Program-made: the position numbers and the translations under genes
In this document: positions 16,334 through 26,570 of the stretch, in pieces
Layout: the number at the start of each line of letters is the position of its first letter
Position numbering within the stretch: position 1 is the first letter of the stretch
The notes under the pieces: generated by a model
The model's input: only the letters and a program-made list of their open reading frames with translations
Database searches by the model: none
What the model was told of the DNA's origin: nothing
From: Novosphingobium sp. RL4
Lineage (GTDB): Bacteria; Pseudomonadota; Alphaproteobacteria; Sphingomonadales; Sphingomonadaceae
Length of the DNA stretch: 64,000 nucleotides
Assembly: GCF_035658495.1 (NCBI RefSeq)
Contig: NZ_CP141944.1
Location: 248,001-312,000 of the forward strand
Reading direction: 5' to 3'

Positions 16334-19300
16334 TTACTGCTCCCCGAAACCGCCACCGCCGGGCGTTTCGATCACGAACACGTCCCCCGCCCCCAGCCGG
16401 GCCGTGGCAGTGGCTCCCAGTTCCTCCACCGAACCGTCCGCTCGCTCGATCCGGTTACGGCCCGGCTCTCCGTCCATTCCTCCGAACAATCCGAATGGCG
16501 CGGTGCCGCGCCGCTGCGAAAGGATGCCGGCCTGCATCGGTTCGAGGAAGCGCACCCGCCGGGTAGCGCCGTCGCCGCCCTTGTGCGCGCCCTTCCCGCC
16601 CGAACCGCGACGGATCGAGAATTCCTCCAGCAGCACCGGATAACTGGTTTCCAGCACTTCGGGATCGGTCAGGCGGCTATTGGTCATGTGAGTCTGGACC
16701 ACCGGCGTACCGTCGAAATCAGGCCCGGCCCCCGAGCCCCCGGCGATCGTTTCGTAATACTGCCTCGTCGCATCGCCGAAGGTGAAGTTGTTCATCGTCC
16801 CCTGTGATGCAGCCATCGCGCCAAGCGCGCCGAACAAGGCGTCGGTGATCGACTGGCTGGTCTCCACATTGCCCGCAACGACGGCGGCGGGCGCCTTGGG
16901 GTATAGCATCGAGCCTTCCGGCACGCGCAAGGTGATCGGCCGCAGGCACCCCTCGTTCATCGGCACGGCATCGTCGATCAGCGTGCGAACGACATAAAGC
17001 ACGGCCGCCCGCACGACCGGGAGAGGGGCATTGAAGTTATCGGTAAGCTGGGCACTGGAACCGGCGAAATCGATGACCGCGCCGCGCGCTTCACGGTCGA
17101 TCGAGATCGAAACCGCTATCTCGGCGCCATTGTCCATCGGCACGCGGAACTCACCGTCCTGAAGCCGGTCGATCAGCGTGCGAACGGCCTGCTCGGCATG
17201 GGCCTGCGCATGGGCCATATAGGCGTCCACCACCTCGCGGCCCTGTTCGTCCGCCACCCGGCGCAGCTCCGAAGCACCGCGCTGGCAGGCGGCTAGCTGG
17301 GCGCGCAAATCGCCAATGTTCTGCTCGATGGCGCGCGAGGGATGTGGGCCGGAGGCGAGCAGATCGCGCAGCGGTGCTTCCTGAAGCGCGCCGCGATCGA
17401 CCAGCAGCACATTATCGATCAGCACGCCTTCCTCATCCAGCGAGCGCGAGCCCGGCGGCATCGAACCGGGGCTGATCCCGCCAATATCGGCATGGTGCCC
17501 GCGCGCGGCAACGAACCAGGCGGGGACCGTCTCGCCCTCGATGAACACCGGCATGACCACGGTGATATCGGGCAAATGCGTGCCGCCGTCATAGGGCGCA
17601 TTGAGGACGTAGGCATCGCCGGGCAGGATGCCCCGCCCGTCCTGCCCGTTACCGCGCCGCTGGAGGATCGTGCGCACGCTCTCCCCCATCGAGCCGAGGT
17701 GGACCGGCATGTGCGGCGCATTGGCGACAAGGTTTCCCTGCCGGTCGAACAGCGCGCAGGAGAAGTCCAGCCGCTCCCGGATATTCACCGAACTGGCCGA
17801 TTGCTGGAGCGCGGCTCCCATTTCCTCGGCAATGGCCATGAACAGCGCGCCCATGATCTCCAACCGCACCGGATCGCATTCGGTGGAGCTGTCTGCCTGA
17901 ACCTGCTGCGGGGCATCCCGGTTGAGGATCAGGTTGCCGACATGATCGACCCGCACACGCCAGCCGGGTTCGACGACAGTGGTGGAAACGTCATCCACCA
18001 CCAGCAGCGGGCCATCGGCCGTGAAGCCCTCTGCCAGCCCCTCGCGCAGATAGAGCGGCACGCGGTGATGCGCGCCCTGCGTCCAGAGATCGACCTGCTC
18101 GGCCGCGGGCGAGGACTTCACGGGAAGAACAAGCGTCGCACCGCCGCCGGAATGGCCGGCATGGACAGCCTCCACCCGCAGCGTCTCGCCGATAAGCTGC
18201 TCGCCCGCACCGAAGCCGAAGCGCTGGAGCCAGCCGTCCCGGAATGCCTCCCGCATGGCGCCAAGCGGTCCTACCGGCACTTCGATGGCATTGTCGCTGC
18301 CCTTTGGTCGCACCGCCAGCGCAGCCTCGATCGCGATGTCGTCCGCCGCGATGCCCTGCGCGGCCAGCGCCGCGCGGGCTTCGTCCCCCAAGGCGGCAAC
18401 GGCGGCATCGAGCGACGTCATGGCATTGCCGTCCAGCGGGAGCGCCAAGGTCCGCTGGCGCAGCATCCGCCGGTCGGCAAGGCCCATGCCGTAAGCCGAC
18501 AGCACCGAGGCGAGCGGGTGGCACAACACGCTGGTCACGCCCAGCGCATCGGCCACCTTGCAGGCGTGCTGCCCGCCCGCGCCGCCGAACGTCACCAGCG
18601 CCGCGCGGGTCATGTCGTGGCCGCGCCGCAGCGAGACTGTCTTGATCGCATTGGCCATGTTGGCAACGGCGATCTCCAGGAAGCCTTCCGCCGCCTGTTC
18701 GCGCGTCATTTCACGGCCGGTCGCGATGCGAACGGACGCCAGCACTTCGTCCATGCGCGACTGCGCCGCGGCCAGATCGAGCGGCTCATTGCCTTCGGGG
18801 CCAAAGACATGCGGGAAATGCCCGGGCCTCAGCTTGCCGAGCAGCAGGTTGCAGTCGGTTACCGCCAGCGGGCCGCCGCGCCGGTAGCAGGCGGGGCCGG
18901 GCACAGCGCCCGCGCTCTCCGGCCCCACCAGGAAGCGTGCACCGTCGAAGCGGCAGATCGAGCCGCCGCCGGCTGCCACCGTTTCAATCCGCATCATCGG
19001 CACGCGCACGCGCACGCCCGCCACGCGCGTCTCGCTGTCGCGCTCATAGGCACCGGCATAGTGCGAAACGTCGGTGGAGGTTCCGCCCATGTCGAAGCCC
19101 AGGACATGATCGAAACCCGCCTCCCTGGCGATGGCCGCCATGCCGACGATGCCGCCCGCCGGGCCCGAGAGGATCGCGTCCTTGCCCGCAAAGGCGTCTC
19201 CGGTGGTGAGCCCGCCGCTCGACTGCATGTAGAGCGCCGTGACCTTCGGGCCGAGACCTGCTTCCAGTCCGGCCACATAACGTGCCAGCACCGGCGAGAG

Positions 19301-19942
19301 ATTGGCGTCCACCACCGTCGTATCACCGCGCGCGATGAGCTTGATGAGCGGGGCTACCTCGTGGCTGACCGAAACCTGACTGAAACCGATCTCGCGCGCC
19401 AGCCCGGCCAGCGCCGCTTCATGCGCACTGTGGCGATAGCCGTGCATCAGCACTACCGCGACGGCGCGAAAACCCTTGTCGAAATGGCGTTGCAGCCCCT
19501 TGCGCGCGGCATCGAGGTCGAGCGGGCGGTGGACGGTGCCGTCGGCGCCGACACGCTCGTCGATCTCCAGCACCGCGGCATTCAGCGGCTGCGGCAGGAC
19601 GATATGGCGAGCGAAGATGTCGGGCCTTTCCTGGGTCCCGATCTTCAATGCATCGCCGAAGCCCCGCGTGATCGCCAGCAGCACCGGCTCGCCCTTGCCT
19701 TCCAGCAGGGCATTAGTGGCAATGGTAGTGCCAAGGCGCAGTTCGGCTTCGGGCAATTCACCTTCGGCGGTTCCGGTCAGCCGCCGCATCGCCTCTACGG
19801 CGGCATCGTCGTAACGGCCGGGGTCTTCGGAAAGCAGTTTCAGCCGCTCGAACCGCCCATCGGGCGCGCGCGCCACGATGTCGGTAAAGGTGCCGCCGCG
19901 ATCGACCCAGAATTGCCACATGTTCGTCATGCCGGGCTTCAT
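16334..19942 (-). CDS. 5-oxoprolinase / hydantoinase fusion (HyuA-HyuB)
   Basis: A 1202-aa protein joining a HyuA-type ATPase part (residues about 8-690; opens [13 protein letters not shown], with [11 protein letters not shown]) to a HyuB-type part (about 700-1200; [34 protein letters not shown]). This is the architecture of ATP-dependent 5-oxoprolinase, which opens 5-oxoproline to glutamate; related fused enzymes open hydantoins. ATG 19942 is the start, with [10 protein letters not shown] a few residues in. It follows two overlapping leftward genes (a P-loop phosphotransferase and an unrecognised protein) by 39 bases, probably one transcript. Substrate is not settled by sequence. Confidence 0.88.
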   Translation of the reverse strand: MKPGMTNMWQFWVDRGGTFTDIVARAPDGRFERLKLLSEDPGRYDDAAVEAMRRLTGTAEGELPEAELRLGTTIATNALLEGKGEPVLLAITRGFGDALKIGTQERPDIFARHIVLPQPLNAAVLEIDERVGADGTVHRPLDLDAARKGLQRHFDKGFRAVAVVLMHGYRHSAHEAALAGLAREIGFSQVSVSHEVAPLIKLIARGDTTVVDANLSPVLARYVAGLEAGLGPKVTALYMQSSGGLTTGDAFAGKDAILSGPAGGIVGMAAIAREAGFDHVLGFDMGGTSTDVSHYAGAYERDSETRVAGVRVRVPMMRIETVAAGGGSICRFDGARFLVGPESAGAVPGPACYRRGGPLAVTDCNLLLGKLRPGHFPHVFGPEGNEPLDLAAAQSRMDEVLASVRIATGREMTREQAAEGFLEIAVANMANAIKTVSLRRGHDMTRAALVTFGGAGGQHACKVADALGVTSVLCHPLASVLSAYGMGLADRRMLRQRTLALPLDGNAMTSLDAAVAALGDEARAALAAQGIAADDIAIEAALAVRPKGSDNAIEVPVGPLGAMREAFRDGWLQRFGFGAGEQLIGETLRVEAVHAGHSGGGATLVLPVKSSPAAEQVDLWTQGAHHRVPLYLREGLAEGFTADGPLLVVDDVSTTVVEPGWRVRVDHVGNLILNRDAPQQVQADSSTECDPVRLEIMGALFMAIAEEMGAALQQSASSVNIRERLDFSCALFDRQGNLVANAPHMPVHLGSMGESVRTILQRRGNGQDGRGILPGDAYVLNAPYDGGTHLPDITVVMPVFIEGETVPAWFVAARGHHADIGGISPGSMPPGSRSLDEEGVLIDNVLLVDRGALQEAPLRDLLASGPHPSRAIEQNIGDLRAQLAACQRGASELRRVADEQGREVVDAYMAHAQAHAEQAVRTLIDRLQDGEFRVPMDNGAEIAVSISIDREARGAVIDFAGSSAQLTDNFNAPLPVVRAAVLYVVRTLIDDAVPMNEGCLRPITLRVPEGSMLYPKAPAAVVAGNVETSQSITDALFGALGAMAASQGTMNNFTFGDATRQYYETIAGGSGAGPDFDGTPVVQTHMTNSRLTDPEVLETSYPVLLEEFSIRRGSGGKGAHKGGDGATRRVRFLEPMQAGILSQRRGTAPFGLFGGMDGEPGRNRIERADGSVEELGATATARLGAGDVFVIETPGGGGFGEQ

Positions 19943-19981
19943 GACGGCGACGACGCGGGGAGGAAAGGGAAAAGGTGGAAA

Positions 19982-20668
19982 CTATCCCGCCCCGGCCAGC
20001 CCCTTGCGCAACCGGTCGAATGCGGTGCCCGGCCCTTCGGCAAGCCGCGCCTCGACAAGGGCGCAAACCTGATCCGGCGAATGGACCGAAGTATCGATCA
20101 CCAGATCGGATTCGCTGTTGCGGTAGACTTCCTCGAAGAACCACGGCCGCAGGCGGGAGAGGCGGTCCACGATCCTTGCAACCGCATCCTCGCCCAGCAG
20201 GTCCGTAGGCATCCGCTTGGTCATGGCCCGCTCCGCCACCCGCCGTTCCAGCACTTCGAACGGTGGCTTGAGCGTGACGAGCAGGACCGGAAGCCCCTCG
20301 GTCCGCCGCAGGAGATCCTGAAGCACCGGTGGATCGGTCATCAGCAGATGGTCGAAAATGACGTTCAGTCCTTGCCGGGAACTCGCCGCCATCCACTCGT
20401 GAAAAGCGCCGAAGGCGGCCATGGCACGCGGCGCAAAGCGCCAGCGCAGCGGCCCCTCCGGCCGCGCGGGATCCAGCGGGATCGCCTCGATCCCCTCGGC
20501 GGCGAGCGGCCCGTGGTGCCCGAACCGCGCGGGAAGCGTCTGCGCGAGGAAATGATCGATGCCGTAAAGCAACCAGTAGTCCTGCTGCCGCTTCTGGAAA
20601 AGCTCGCAGGCCGTGGACTTGCCGGAACCCGAAGTGCCATTGACCACGACGATCTGCCCCAGGCTCAT
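19982..20668 (-). CDS. Chloramphenicol phosphotransferase-like P-loop kinase
   Basis: A 228-aa ATP-binding protein with Walker A GTSGSGKST at residues about 11-19 and the long helix-rich layout of the CPT family (PF07931), including DHFLAQTLP and FDHLLMTDPP. Family members phosphorylate small hydroxylated molecules; resistance is only one role, and here the setting suggests metabolism. ATG 20668 overlaps the stop of the upstream gene (ATGA). The oxoprolinase gene follows 39 bases after its stop. Confidence 0.75.
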   Translation of the reverse strand: MSLGQIVVVNGTSGSGKSTACELFQKRQQDYWLLYGIDHFLAQTLPARFGHHGPLAAEGIEAIPLDPARPEGPLRWRFAPRAMAAFGAFHEWMAASSRQGLNVIFDHLLMTDPPVLQDLLRRTEGLPVLLVTLKPPFEVLERRVAERAMTKRMPTDLLGEDAVARIVDRLSRLRPWFFEEVYRNSESDLVIDTSVHSPDQVCALVEARLAEGPGTAFDRLRKGLAGAG

Positions 20669-21630
20669 GCCGGCGCCCCCGGTGCGATTTCGCCGCGGGC
20701 GATGCGCCGGAACCGGTCGGCAGGGCAGAACTCCTGATTGTCGCCCCAAAGCTCCACATCGTCCCAATCCGACCGCATGAGCGACCAGACCACCGTATGG
20801 TCCGTATAGCCGGTAAAGATCAGGCCGGTATCGATTTCCGCCACGGCCAGCAATTCCCGCCCGAGCGCGTCGCTCGCCTCGAAACGAATGCGGGACGGGC
20901 CGTCCTCTCCCCATTCCAGCACTTCACGGCGACCGGACACGAGGCTGGACAAGACCCCGTCCTTCCAGATGAAACCGCCGATGCAACGTGCCTCGCGGCC
21001 CTCACCCATGACGATGGCATGGAAGGCGCGATCCTGCGCGATGCCCCAGAAATAGCCCCCGCAGGCCAGCGATTCATAATCGCGCGCACCGTAGGAACAG
21101 TCCCGCAGGGACAGGCAGTCTACCGCGAACTCCTCTCCCTTGCAGCGCAGGGTGCCGGTCATGCGGCCGGGCTGTTCCAGATGGAACTTCGCTGTTGCCG
21201 CCTGTCCTGCCTCGCCAGTCCTGAGTTGATGGACCGGGCCGATCGCGGTCCATGTCAGATCGAAGAACAGGCCATCCCGGTCATAGTCCAGCTTGTACCG
21301 CGAAAGCGGCTCAATCATCCGGCACGACAGCGAATTGCGCGCCTCCATGTCGAACTTGGCGGCAGTGGCGGGCATCGCCTGGAGATGGGCCCAGTCGTAA
21401 TGGAGGCAGTTCCACTGATACCGCCCGCTGGCGTCCCACAACACCGGCCCGCCGTTCAGCATGCCCATGTTGGGCCGGAAATAGTGCTGGATCAGCCCGT
21501 GAATCCGCCGCTCGGGAAGCGTGACCGAGAACCAGGCGCTTTCATTCCAGTAGGGATTGTCATCACGCTCGGCGGCAAAGAAATCGGCAAACGCAAGGTC
21601 GGTCATGAAGCCCTTCTCCTTGCCGGCCAT
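20665..21630 (-). CDS. Unrecognised 321-aa protein, AttH/lipocalin-like by appearance
   Basis: No family is recognised with confidence. The sequence is rich in Trp, Tyr and Gly with alternating beta-like stretches (IHGLIQHYFRPN, WDASGRYQWN, GYFWGIAQDRAFHAIVMG, IGGFIWKDGV). This recalls the two-domain AttH / carotenoid 1,2-hydratase-like fold found near catabolic genes in sphingomonads. No signal peptide. ATG 21630 is used; ATG 21606 (MTDLAF) is possible. Its stop overlaps the start of the phosphotransferase, so the two proteins are translated as a pair. A role in the same pathway as the oxoprolinase is inferred from position only. Confidence 0.6.
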   Translation of the reverse strand: MAGKEKGFMTDLAFADFFAAERDDNPYWNESAWFSVTLPERRIHGLIQHYFRPNMGMLNGGPVLWDASGRYQWNCLHYDWAHLQAMPATAAKFDMEARNSLSCRMIEPLSRYKLDYDRDGLFFDLTWTAIGPVHQLRTGEAGQAATAKFHLEQPGRMTGTLRCKGEEFAVDCLSLRDCSYGARDYESLACGGYFWGIAQDRAFHAIVMGEGREARCIGGFIWKDGVLSSLVSGRREVLEWGEDGPSRIRFEASDALGRELLAVAEIDTGLIFTGYTDHTVVWSLMRSDWDDVELWGDNQEFCPADRFRRIARGEIAPGAPA

Positions 21631-21673
21631 GGCAGCAAGGAGGATGCTTCAAGGCAATGACCGCAGCGGCAAT

Positions 21674-21713
21674 CGCGCCTACCCCAAGCCGCGCGCGCCT
21701 ACCCGAAGCCGCG
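21674..21713. repeat. Tandem 20-base duplication across the end of the M20 gene
   Basis: Two adjacent 20-base copies (21674-21693 and 21694-21713) differ at one base. The right copy holds the last codons and the TAG stop of the M20 amidohydrolase; the left copy repeats them just beyond the stop. It looks like a small local duplication. Confidence 0.8.
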
Positions 21714-22916
21714 CGAAAGCCAGTCCTCGGCCAGCCCGGCGAGGAACGCGGCACCGCGCGGCAAGGCCTTTTCGTCGACCATCATCTTCGTGGAATGGAT
21801 GCCGCAGCAGTGCTTCCAGTCCGCGCCTTCCTGCGCCACGCCGAGGAAGAACATCGCCCCCGGCACCTTTTCGAGAACGTAGGCGAAGTCCTCCGCGCCC
21901 ATGATCGGGTCCTTGAGGCGCTGGAATGCCGCCTCGCCGTGAAGGTCGCGGGCCACGCGCTCGCCAAAGTCCACCGCGCGGGCATCGCAGACCGTGACCG
22001 GAAAGCCCTCGTGGATCGCCACCTCACCCTTGAAACCATGCGCGCCCGCGATCCCGGCGACGAGCAGCGGCAGTTCCTCCTTCAGGCGGGCGCGGTTGGC
22101 GGCGGAAAGCGTGCGCATCGTGCCGGTGAGCCGCGCCGTGTCGGGTATGACATTATGGGCGCTGCCCGCCTCCACCTTGGCGATGGTGACGACGACAGGG
22201 TCGAACACACTGAAACGGCGCGCGACCATGGTCTGGATCGCCATGACCACCTCGCAGGCGACCGGAACCGGATCGAGCGTATCGTGCGGCATCGAGGCGT
22301 GGCCGCCGCGCCCCGTCACCGCAATGCGCAGTTCGTCCGCCGCAGCCATGAGCGGCCCCGCGCGGCCGCCGATCACGCCGTGAGGAGCATTGGGCATGAT
22401 GTGCAGCGCAAAGGCGGCATCGGGCAGGGGGCGGTCGAAACCATCGCCGCCCAGTAGCCCGTCCTCCAGCATGAAGCGGGCACCATGATAGCCCTCCTCT
22501 CCGGGCTGGAACATGAAGCGGACCTCGCCTTTCAGCCGTTCCGCGCGGGCGGCGAGGAGTTCGGCCGCTCCGGCCAGCATGGCGACGTGGGTGTCATGCC
22601 CGCAGGCGTGCATCACCCCGGGAATGGTGGACGCGAAGTCCAGGCCGGTTTCCTCCGGCATCGGCAGCGCATCGGTATCGCCGCGCAGCAACACGCAGCC
22701 GCCTTCTCCCGCACCGCCCCTGAGCGTTGCGACGAGGCCGGTCGTCGATGGTCCTTCGCGCCATTCCAGCGGCAGGTGGGACAGGGCCGCCCTGATCTTG
22801 TCCCGGGTCTTTGGATTGTGAAGGCCGATCTCGGGTTCGGCATGAACGGCGCGGCGCAGCGCAACGATGCGATCGGCAAGGCCTTCGGCCTGCTGGGTCA
22901 GGGAGAGGGAGAGCAT
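21699..22916 (-). CDS. M20-family amidohydrolase (hippurate hydrolase type)
   Basis: Metal-dependent amidohydrolase of 405 aa cleaving N-acyl or aromatic amides of amino acids. Metal-binding and catalytic motifs are in place: LLRGDTDALP, HACGHDTHVAML, PGEEGYHGA, the dimerisation-domain GRGGHASMPH, and MGAEDFAYV with a final HS near the C terminus. ATG 22916 (MLSLSLTQQ) follows a purine-rich GGGGGAGAG tract. It lies in the same direction as the preceding flippase and the following oxoprolinase set, but is not clearly in one operon with them. Substrate unknown. Confidence 0.9.
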   Translation of the reverse strand: MLSLSLTQQAEGLADRIVALRRAVHAEPEIGLHNPKTRDKIRAALSHLPLEWREGPSTTGLVATLRGGAGEGGCVLLRGDTDALPMPEETGLDFASTIPGVMHACGHDTHVAMLAGAAELLAARAERLKGEVRFMFQPGEEGYHGARFMLEDGLLGGDGFDRPLPDAAFALHIMPNAPHGVIGGRAGPLMAAADELRIAVTGRGGHASMPHDTLDPVPVACEVVMAIQTMVARRFSVFDPVVVTIAKVEAGSAHNVIPDTARLTGTMRTLSAANRARLKEELPLLVAGIAGAHGFKGEVAIHEGFPVTVCDARAVDFGERVARDLHGEAAFQRLKDPIMGAEDFAYVLEKVPGAMFFLGVAQEGADWKHCCGIHSTKMMVDEKALPRGAAFLAGLAEDWLSRGFG

Positions 22917-22953
22917 GGCGGCATGATAGCTCTCCCCCCTCACCTGTCGAGAC

Positions 22954-24333
22954 TCAGCCTGCGCTGGAATCCGCGACCGGAAGATCGCCTTCGGGATCGG
23001 GCATGATCCGGATTTCGTTACGCTCGATCTGCTGGAGCGTTCGCCACGCCATAAGCCCCATGGCGACGTAGGAAACCGCGCCGCCCAGCGCCACCGCCCA
23101 TGCCGCGCCGCTGGAACCGGTAGGCAGCAGGATGACCAGCCCGATCGCCATCGCCACCAGGGCGATGAGCCGTGCGATCAGCGAATGCCGCGCCCGGCCG
23201 GTGGCGTGAAGCACGGGCTCGAAGGCCACGCTGGCAAGGTCGAAGCTCGCCGCAAGGGTCAGCGGCACGAGGATCGCCGCGCCCTGTTCGAAATCGTTGC
23301 CGCCGATCACTTCCAGCATCTGCTTGCCCAGCAGCACCGCCACAGTGACGACGACGATGCCGGCAAGACCGGCGATCTTGCTGGTCTGGAGCGCCAGCTT
23401 GCGGAATTCCGCCGCCTCGGAGGAAACGCGGGCACGCGCCACTTCGGCATAGACCGACCGTGTGAGCAGCGAGGAAAGCTTGCTGAGCGCCTGCGAAAGC
23501 TGCGAGGCGAGGCGGTAAAGGCCTGCCGCCTTGGTGCCCACCCAGGCCCCGACGATCAGCAGCGGGCCGTTCTTCATCGCCGCATCGAGCGTGGAGGCCA
23601 CGTAAGTCTGCATGAAGAACCGCGTGACGCCGGGATTCTCGTCAATCGACTGGCGCCAATTGCGAAGGTTCCGCAGGTTCACCGCTTCCGGGCAAAGCCG
23701 ACGCGCCATGACCCAGTAGAGCGCGGCTTCCAGGATATCGATCGCAGCCCATGCGAACAGGAAACGCCCGACGCTCGGCCCGGTCAGCCATATGACCAGA
23801 GAAGCGGCCAGTCGTCCGCTGGGAACCACGGCCTCCACATAGACGGCCATGTCGAACCGGTTGAGCGCGCGCACGATGCCGGTGGGCGCCGAAACCAGCG
23901 CCCAGAGCGACCCCACGCAGAACCAGAAGGCCACGTCGATGAAATGCGGGTTGAGGTCCAGCATATGGGCGAAGCCGTAGATCAGGATCGCCGCGAGCCC
24001 GCAGCCGATGATCGCGCCGACCGCATCGAGTATGCCGCACAGCATCCCGAGGCGGCCAAGCTTGCCCCAGTCCTTCTGGTGGACATGCTCGCTGCCGTAA
24101 CGGACGACCACGCGCCAGGTCTGGAAACTGGCAAGCGCGATGAGCGCCTGCGCGGTCCCGAAGATCAGCGAAAAGTGGCCGAAATCCTTGAGGCCGAGCG
24201 ACCGTGTCTGGATGGCCAGATAGGCGATGCCGCAAACGGCACCGAAACCCTTGCCGCCCAGCAGCCAGGCCGTGTTCTGGAGTATCCGCCCTAGCGGAGA
24301 TTTGCTCTCGCGGCGGTGAAATTTGGCGGACAT
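22954..24333 (-). CDS. Polysaccharide flippase-like membrane protein (Wzx/MOP superfamily)
   Basis: Integral membrane protein of 459 aa with about 12 hydrophobic helices. It starts after a short basic N terminus (MSAKFHRRESKSPLG) with NTAWLLGGKGFGAVCGIAYLAIQ, the typical first helix of oligosaccharide flippases. A C-terminal cytosolic tail is acidic. It probably moves a lipid-linked glycan across the inner membrane. It is divergent from a nucleotidyltransferase gene across a 178-base gap, and the two may serve the same surface-glycan pathway. Confidence 0.8.
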   Translation of the reverse strand: MSAKFHRRESKSPLGRILQNTAWLLGGKGFGAVCGIAYLAIQTRSLGLKDFGHFSLIFGTAQALIALASFQTWRVVVRYGSEHVHQKDWGKLGRLGMLCGILDAVGAIIGCGLAAILIYGFAHMLDLNPHFIDVAFWFCVGSLWALVSAPTGIVRALNRFDMAVYVEAVVPSGRLAASLVIWLTGPSVGRFLFAWAAIDILEAALYWVMARRLCPEAVNLRNLRNWRQSIDENPGVTRFFMQTYVASTLDAAMKNGPLLIVGAWVGTKAAGLYRLASQLSQALSKLSSLLTRSVYAEVARARVSSEAAEFRKLALQTSKIAGLAGIVVVTVAVLLGKQMLEVIGGNDFEQGAAILVPLTLAASFDLASVAFEPVLHATGRARHSLIARLIALVAMAIGLVILLPTGSSGAAWAVALGGAVSYVAMGLMAWRTLQQIERNEIRIMPDPEGDLPVADSSAG

Positions 24334-24511
24334 TGGGCCAGCATGTGAACGAGGGGGAAGAGACTTGCAAGCTATCGCGACCCGGGATGTCACCAGCCTG
24401 AACGAATAGGCCCGCACGGGGATCGTCCCGGCCCGTTCGTGCCGCACCTTTTCCTTTTGCCTTGCAATGCCTAGATGCCGGGTTCCTCCCCCAGCACGAA
24501 ACGTAGAACCT

Positions 24512-25270
24512 ATGATCGAACACGCCATTCTTCTCAGCGCCGGCCAGGGCTCGCGGCTGCTTCCGCTTACCGCCGAACGGCCGAAATGCATGATCGACTT
24601 CTCGGGCAAGTCGCTGATCGAATGGCAGATCGAGATGCTGGCGCGCGGCGGCGTGAAGCGGATCGACGTTGTCACCGGCTTCATGACCGACATGCTGGAA
24701 GAGCACCTGAATGCGATCAGCGACCCGCGAGTCGAGATCAACATCCGCTTCAACCCTTTCTTCAAGGTGGCGGACAATCTCGGCTCCTGCTGGATCGCGC
24801 GCGAGGCGATGCGTGGAGACTTCCTGATCCTCAACGGCGATACGCTGGTGTCGGAGGAAATCGTCAGAAAGGTGCAGCAGGGCGCCGCCGATGCCGACGG
24901 CAATCCCTGGCCCATTACCGTTACCGTGGACATCAAGGCCGAAGGCTACGACAGCGACGACATGAAGGTGGAGCGCGAGACCGACGGCCGGCTGGTCCAC
25001 ATCGGCAAGACGCTCACCGCGCAGCAGTCCAACTCCGAATCGATCGGGTTCCTGGCCTTCCGGGGCGAAGGGGCGGACCTATTCCGCGAAACCGTCCGCC
25101 AGGCCATGCGGACGCCCGAAGGCGTCCAGCACTGGTATCTCAAGGTCATCGATTCGATTGCCCCCACCGGAAAGGTCGGGACCGTCTCGATCGAGGGCCT
25201 GGATTGGGCCGAAGTCGATTTCCTCAACGACATCGAGATCGCGACCGGCCTCACCGATACCTGGAAATGA
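24512..25270 (+). CDS. Nucleotidyltransferase (sugar-1-P or choline-P type)
   Basis: A 252-aa NTP-transferase domain protein. It opens with the nucleotide-binding signature ILLSAGQGSRLLPLT..RPKCM, has LNGDTLV as the metal-binding Asp motif, and ends with WAEVDFLNDIE. Its small size and the DNLGSCWIAREAM block resemble LicC-like CTP:phosphocholine cytidylyltransferases and short hexose-1-phosphate nucleotidyltransferases. The ATG start is 24512. The product probably feeds lipid or surface-polymer modification together with the divergent flippase. Confidence 0.8.
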   Translation: MIEHAILLSAGQGSRLLPLTAERPKCMIDFSGKSLIEWQIEMLARGGVKRIDVVTGFMTDMLEEHLNAISDPRVEINIRFNPFFKVADNLGSCWIAREAMRGDFLILNGDTLVSEEIVRKVQQGAADADGNPWPITVTVDIKAEGYDSDDMKVERETDGRLVHIGKTLTAQQSNSESIGFLAFRGEGADLFRETVRQAMRTPEGVQHWYLKVIDSIAPTGKVGTVSIEGLDWAEVDFLNDIEIATGLTDTWK

Positions 25271-25273
25271 CCC

Positions 25274-25305
25274 AAAAAGGCGGGCAAAGCCATGCTTTGT
25301 CCGCC
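25274..25305 (-). terminator. Leftward intrinsic terminator with no obvious leftward gene
   Basis: A 12-bp stem (GGCGGGCAAAGC against GCTTTGTCCGCC, one G-U pair) closes a 3-base loop. It is followed by TTTTT only on the leftward strand. It sits 4 bases after the nucleotidyltransferase stop, whose own transcript would lack the U tract. The leftward transcript would have to start within 25306-25451, in front of chaA. Confidence 0.65.
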
Positions 25306-25451
25306 AACTCCGACTGATAGGCGGGCTAGCGTCGCCCACTGCCACGCGTCATGGCGCCCGCCCTTCAGGACGATCGGGACGGGCGAGCCGAAAAGCCCTC
25401 AGCAAGACAGCGTAACTGGCCCTCCGGCGCTTTTACCCTATAGTGCCCGAT

Positions 25452-26561
25452 ATGAATGTCCCTTCCCCCGCCCCCGGAAACAAGTCCGCAACCTTTCCTT
25501 GTTTTGGGCTGGCTCCCTGGGCGATCGCGGTTCCGTTTCTCGCGGTTGCGGCCATCGCGCTGGGCAAGCCCTCGAATGTGCTGATGGCGGCATCGCTGGC
25601 GGTCGTGCTGGGCGGTGCCATCATGTCGGCGGTCTATCATGCCGAAGCCATCGCGCACCGTGTGGGCGAGCCGTTCGGCACGCTGATCCTGGCCTTTGCC
25701 GTAACGGTGATCGAAACCTCTCTGATCGTCTCGATCATGCTCAGCGAAGGAAACGGGGCACAGGCATTGGCACGCGATACGGTGATCGCCGCCGTCATGA
25801 TAACGATCAACGGGATAGTCGGTGTCTGCCTCCTGCTGGGCGGCGGCCGGCACCATGAACAGGGCTATACCCAGTCCGGCGTGAACCACGGCCTCGCCAT
25901 CCTCGCGACGCTTTCGGTGCTGACCCTGGTGATGCCCAACTATACCACCAGCCAGGTCGGCCCGTTCTACAACGAGAAGCAGCTGATCTTTGTCGGCGTC
26001 GTCTCGTTGATGCTCTACGGCACCTTCGTCGTCGCCCAGACGATCCGTCACCGCGACCACTTCCTCTATCCCGAGGAAAGCGACGATGGGCACGAAAAAG
26101 TCCCGGTGAACAAGGCCCTGGCTGCGGGCGTCATGCTCCTTGTTGCGCTTGTCGCGGTGGTCATGCTGGCCAAGGCGCTTTCGCCGTCGATCGAGGCCGG
26201 AGTGGCCGCCATGGGCGCCCCCCATGCCACGGTCGGCATCATCATCGCCGCACTGGTTCTGGCACCCGAAAGCCTGGCCGCGCTTGGCGCGGCCCGTGCC
26301 AACCGGGTGCAGACCAGCCTCAATCTCGCGATCGGTTCGGCACTGGCGACGATCGGTCTCACCATCCCGGCCGTTGCGGTCGCCTCGATGTGGATGGAGC
26401 TGGATCTCGAGCTCGGCCTGTCGATCAAGTCGACGGTCCTGCTGGCGCTCACCCTGCTGGTCGCCACGTTGACGCTCAGCACCGGACGGACCACCCTGGT
26501 GCAGGGTATGGTCCATCTCGTGATCTTCGCGACCTACCTTTTCACGACCCTGGTTCCGTAG
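25452..26561 (+). CDS. chaA: Calcium/proton antiporter (ChaA type)
   Basis: Cation/proton exchanger of the CaCA superfamily, 369 aa with about 11 membrane helices. The two family repeats are visible around GTLILAFAVTVIETSLIVS (with the conserved Glu) and IIAALVLAPESLAALGAARAN (second conserved Glu). ATG 25452 is used; a GTG at 25443 would add three codons. The stop is 9 bases from the end of the convergent acyl-CoA synthetase gene. Confidence 0.88.
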   Translation: MNVPSPAPGNKSATFPCFGLAPWAIAVPFLAVAAIALGKPSNVLMAASLAVVLGGAIMSAVYHAEAIAHRVGEPFGTLILAFAVTVIETSLIVSIMLSEGNGAQALARDTVIAAVMITINGIVGVCLLLGGGRHHEQGYTQSGVNHGLAILATLSVLTLVMPNYTTSQVGPFYNEKQLIFVGVVSLMLYGTFVVAQTIRHRDHFLYPEESDDGHEKVPVNKALAAGVMLLVALVAVVMLAKALSPSIEAGVAAMGAPHATVGIIIAALVLAPESLAALGAARANRVQTSLNLAIGSALATIGLTIPAVAVASMWMELDLELGLSIKSTVLLALTLLVATLTLSTGRTTLVQGMVHLVIFATYLFTTLVP

Positions 26562-26570
26562 AACCGAGGT

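Noticed and set aside
17342..20737. An 1131-codon frame opposite the 5-oxoprolinase gene
   Set aside because: Antisense shadow of a clear HyuA-HyuB gene and its neighbours; composition typical of reverse-strand frames in GC-rich DNA.
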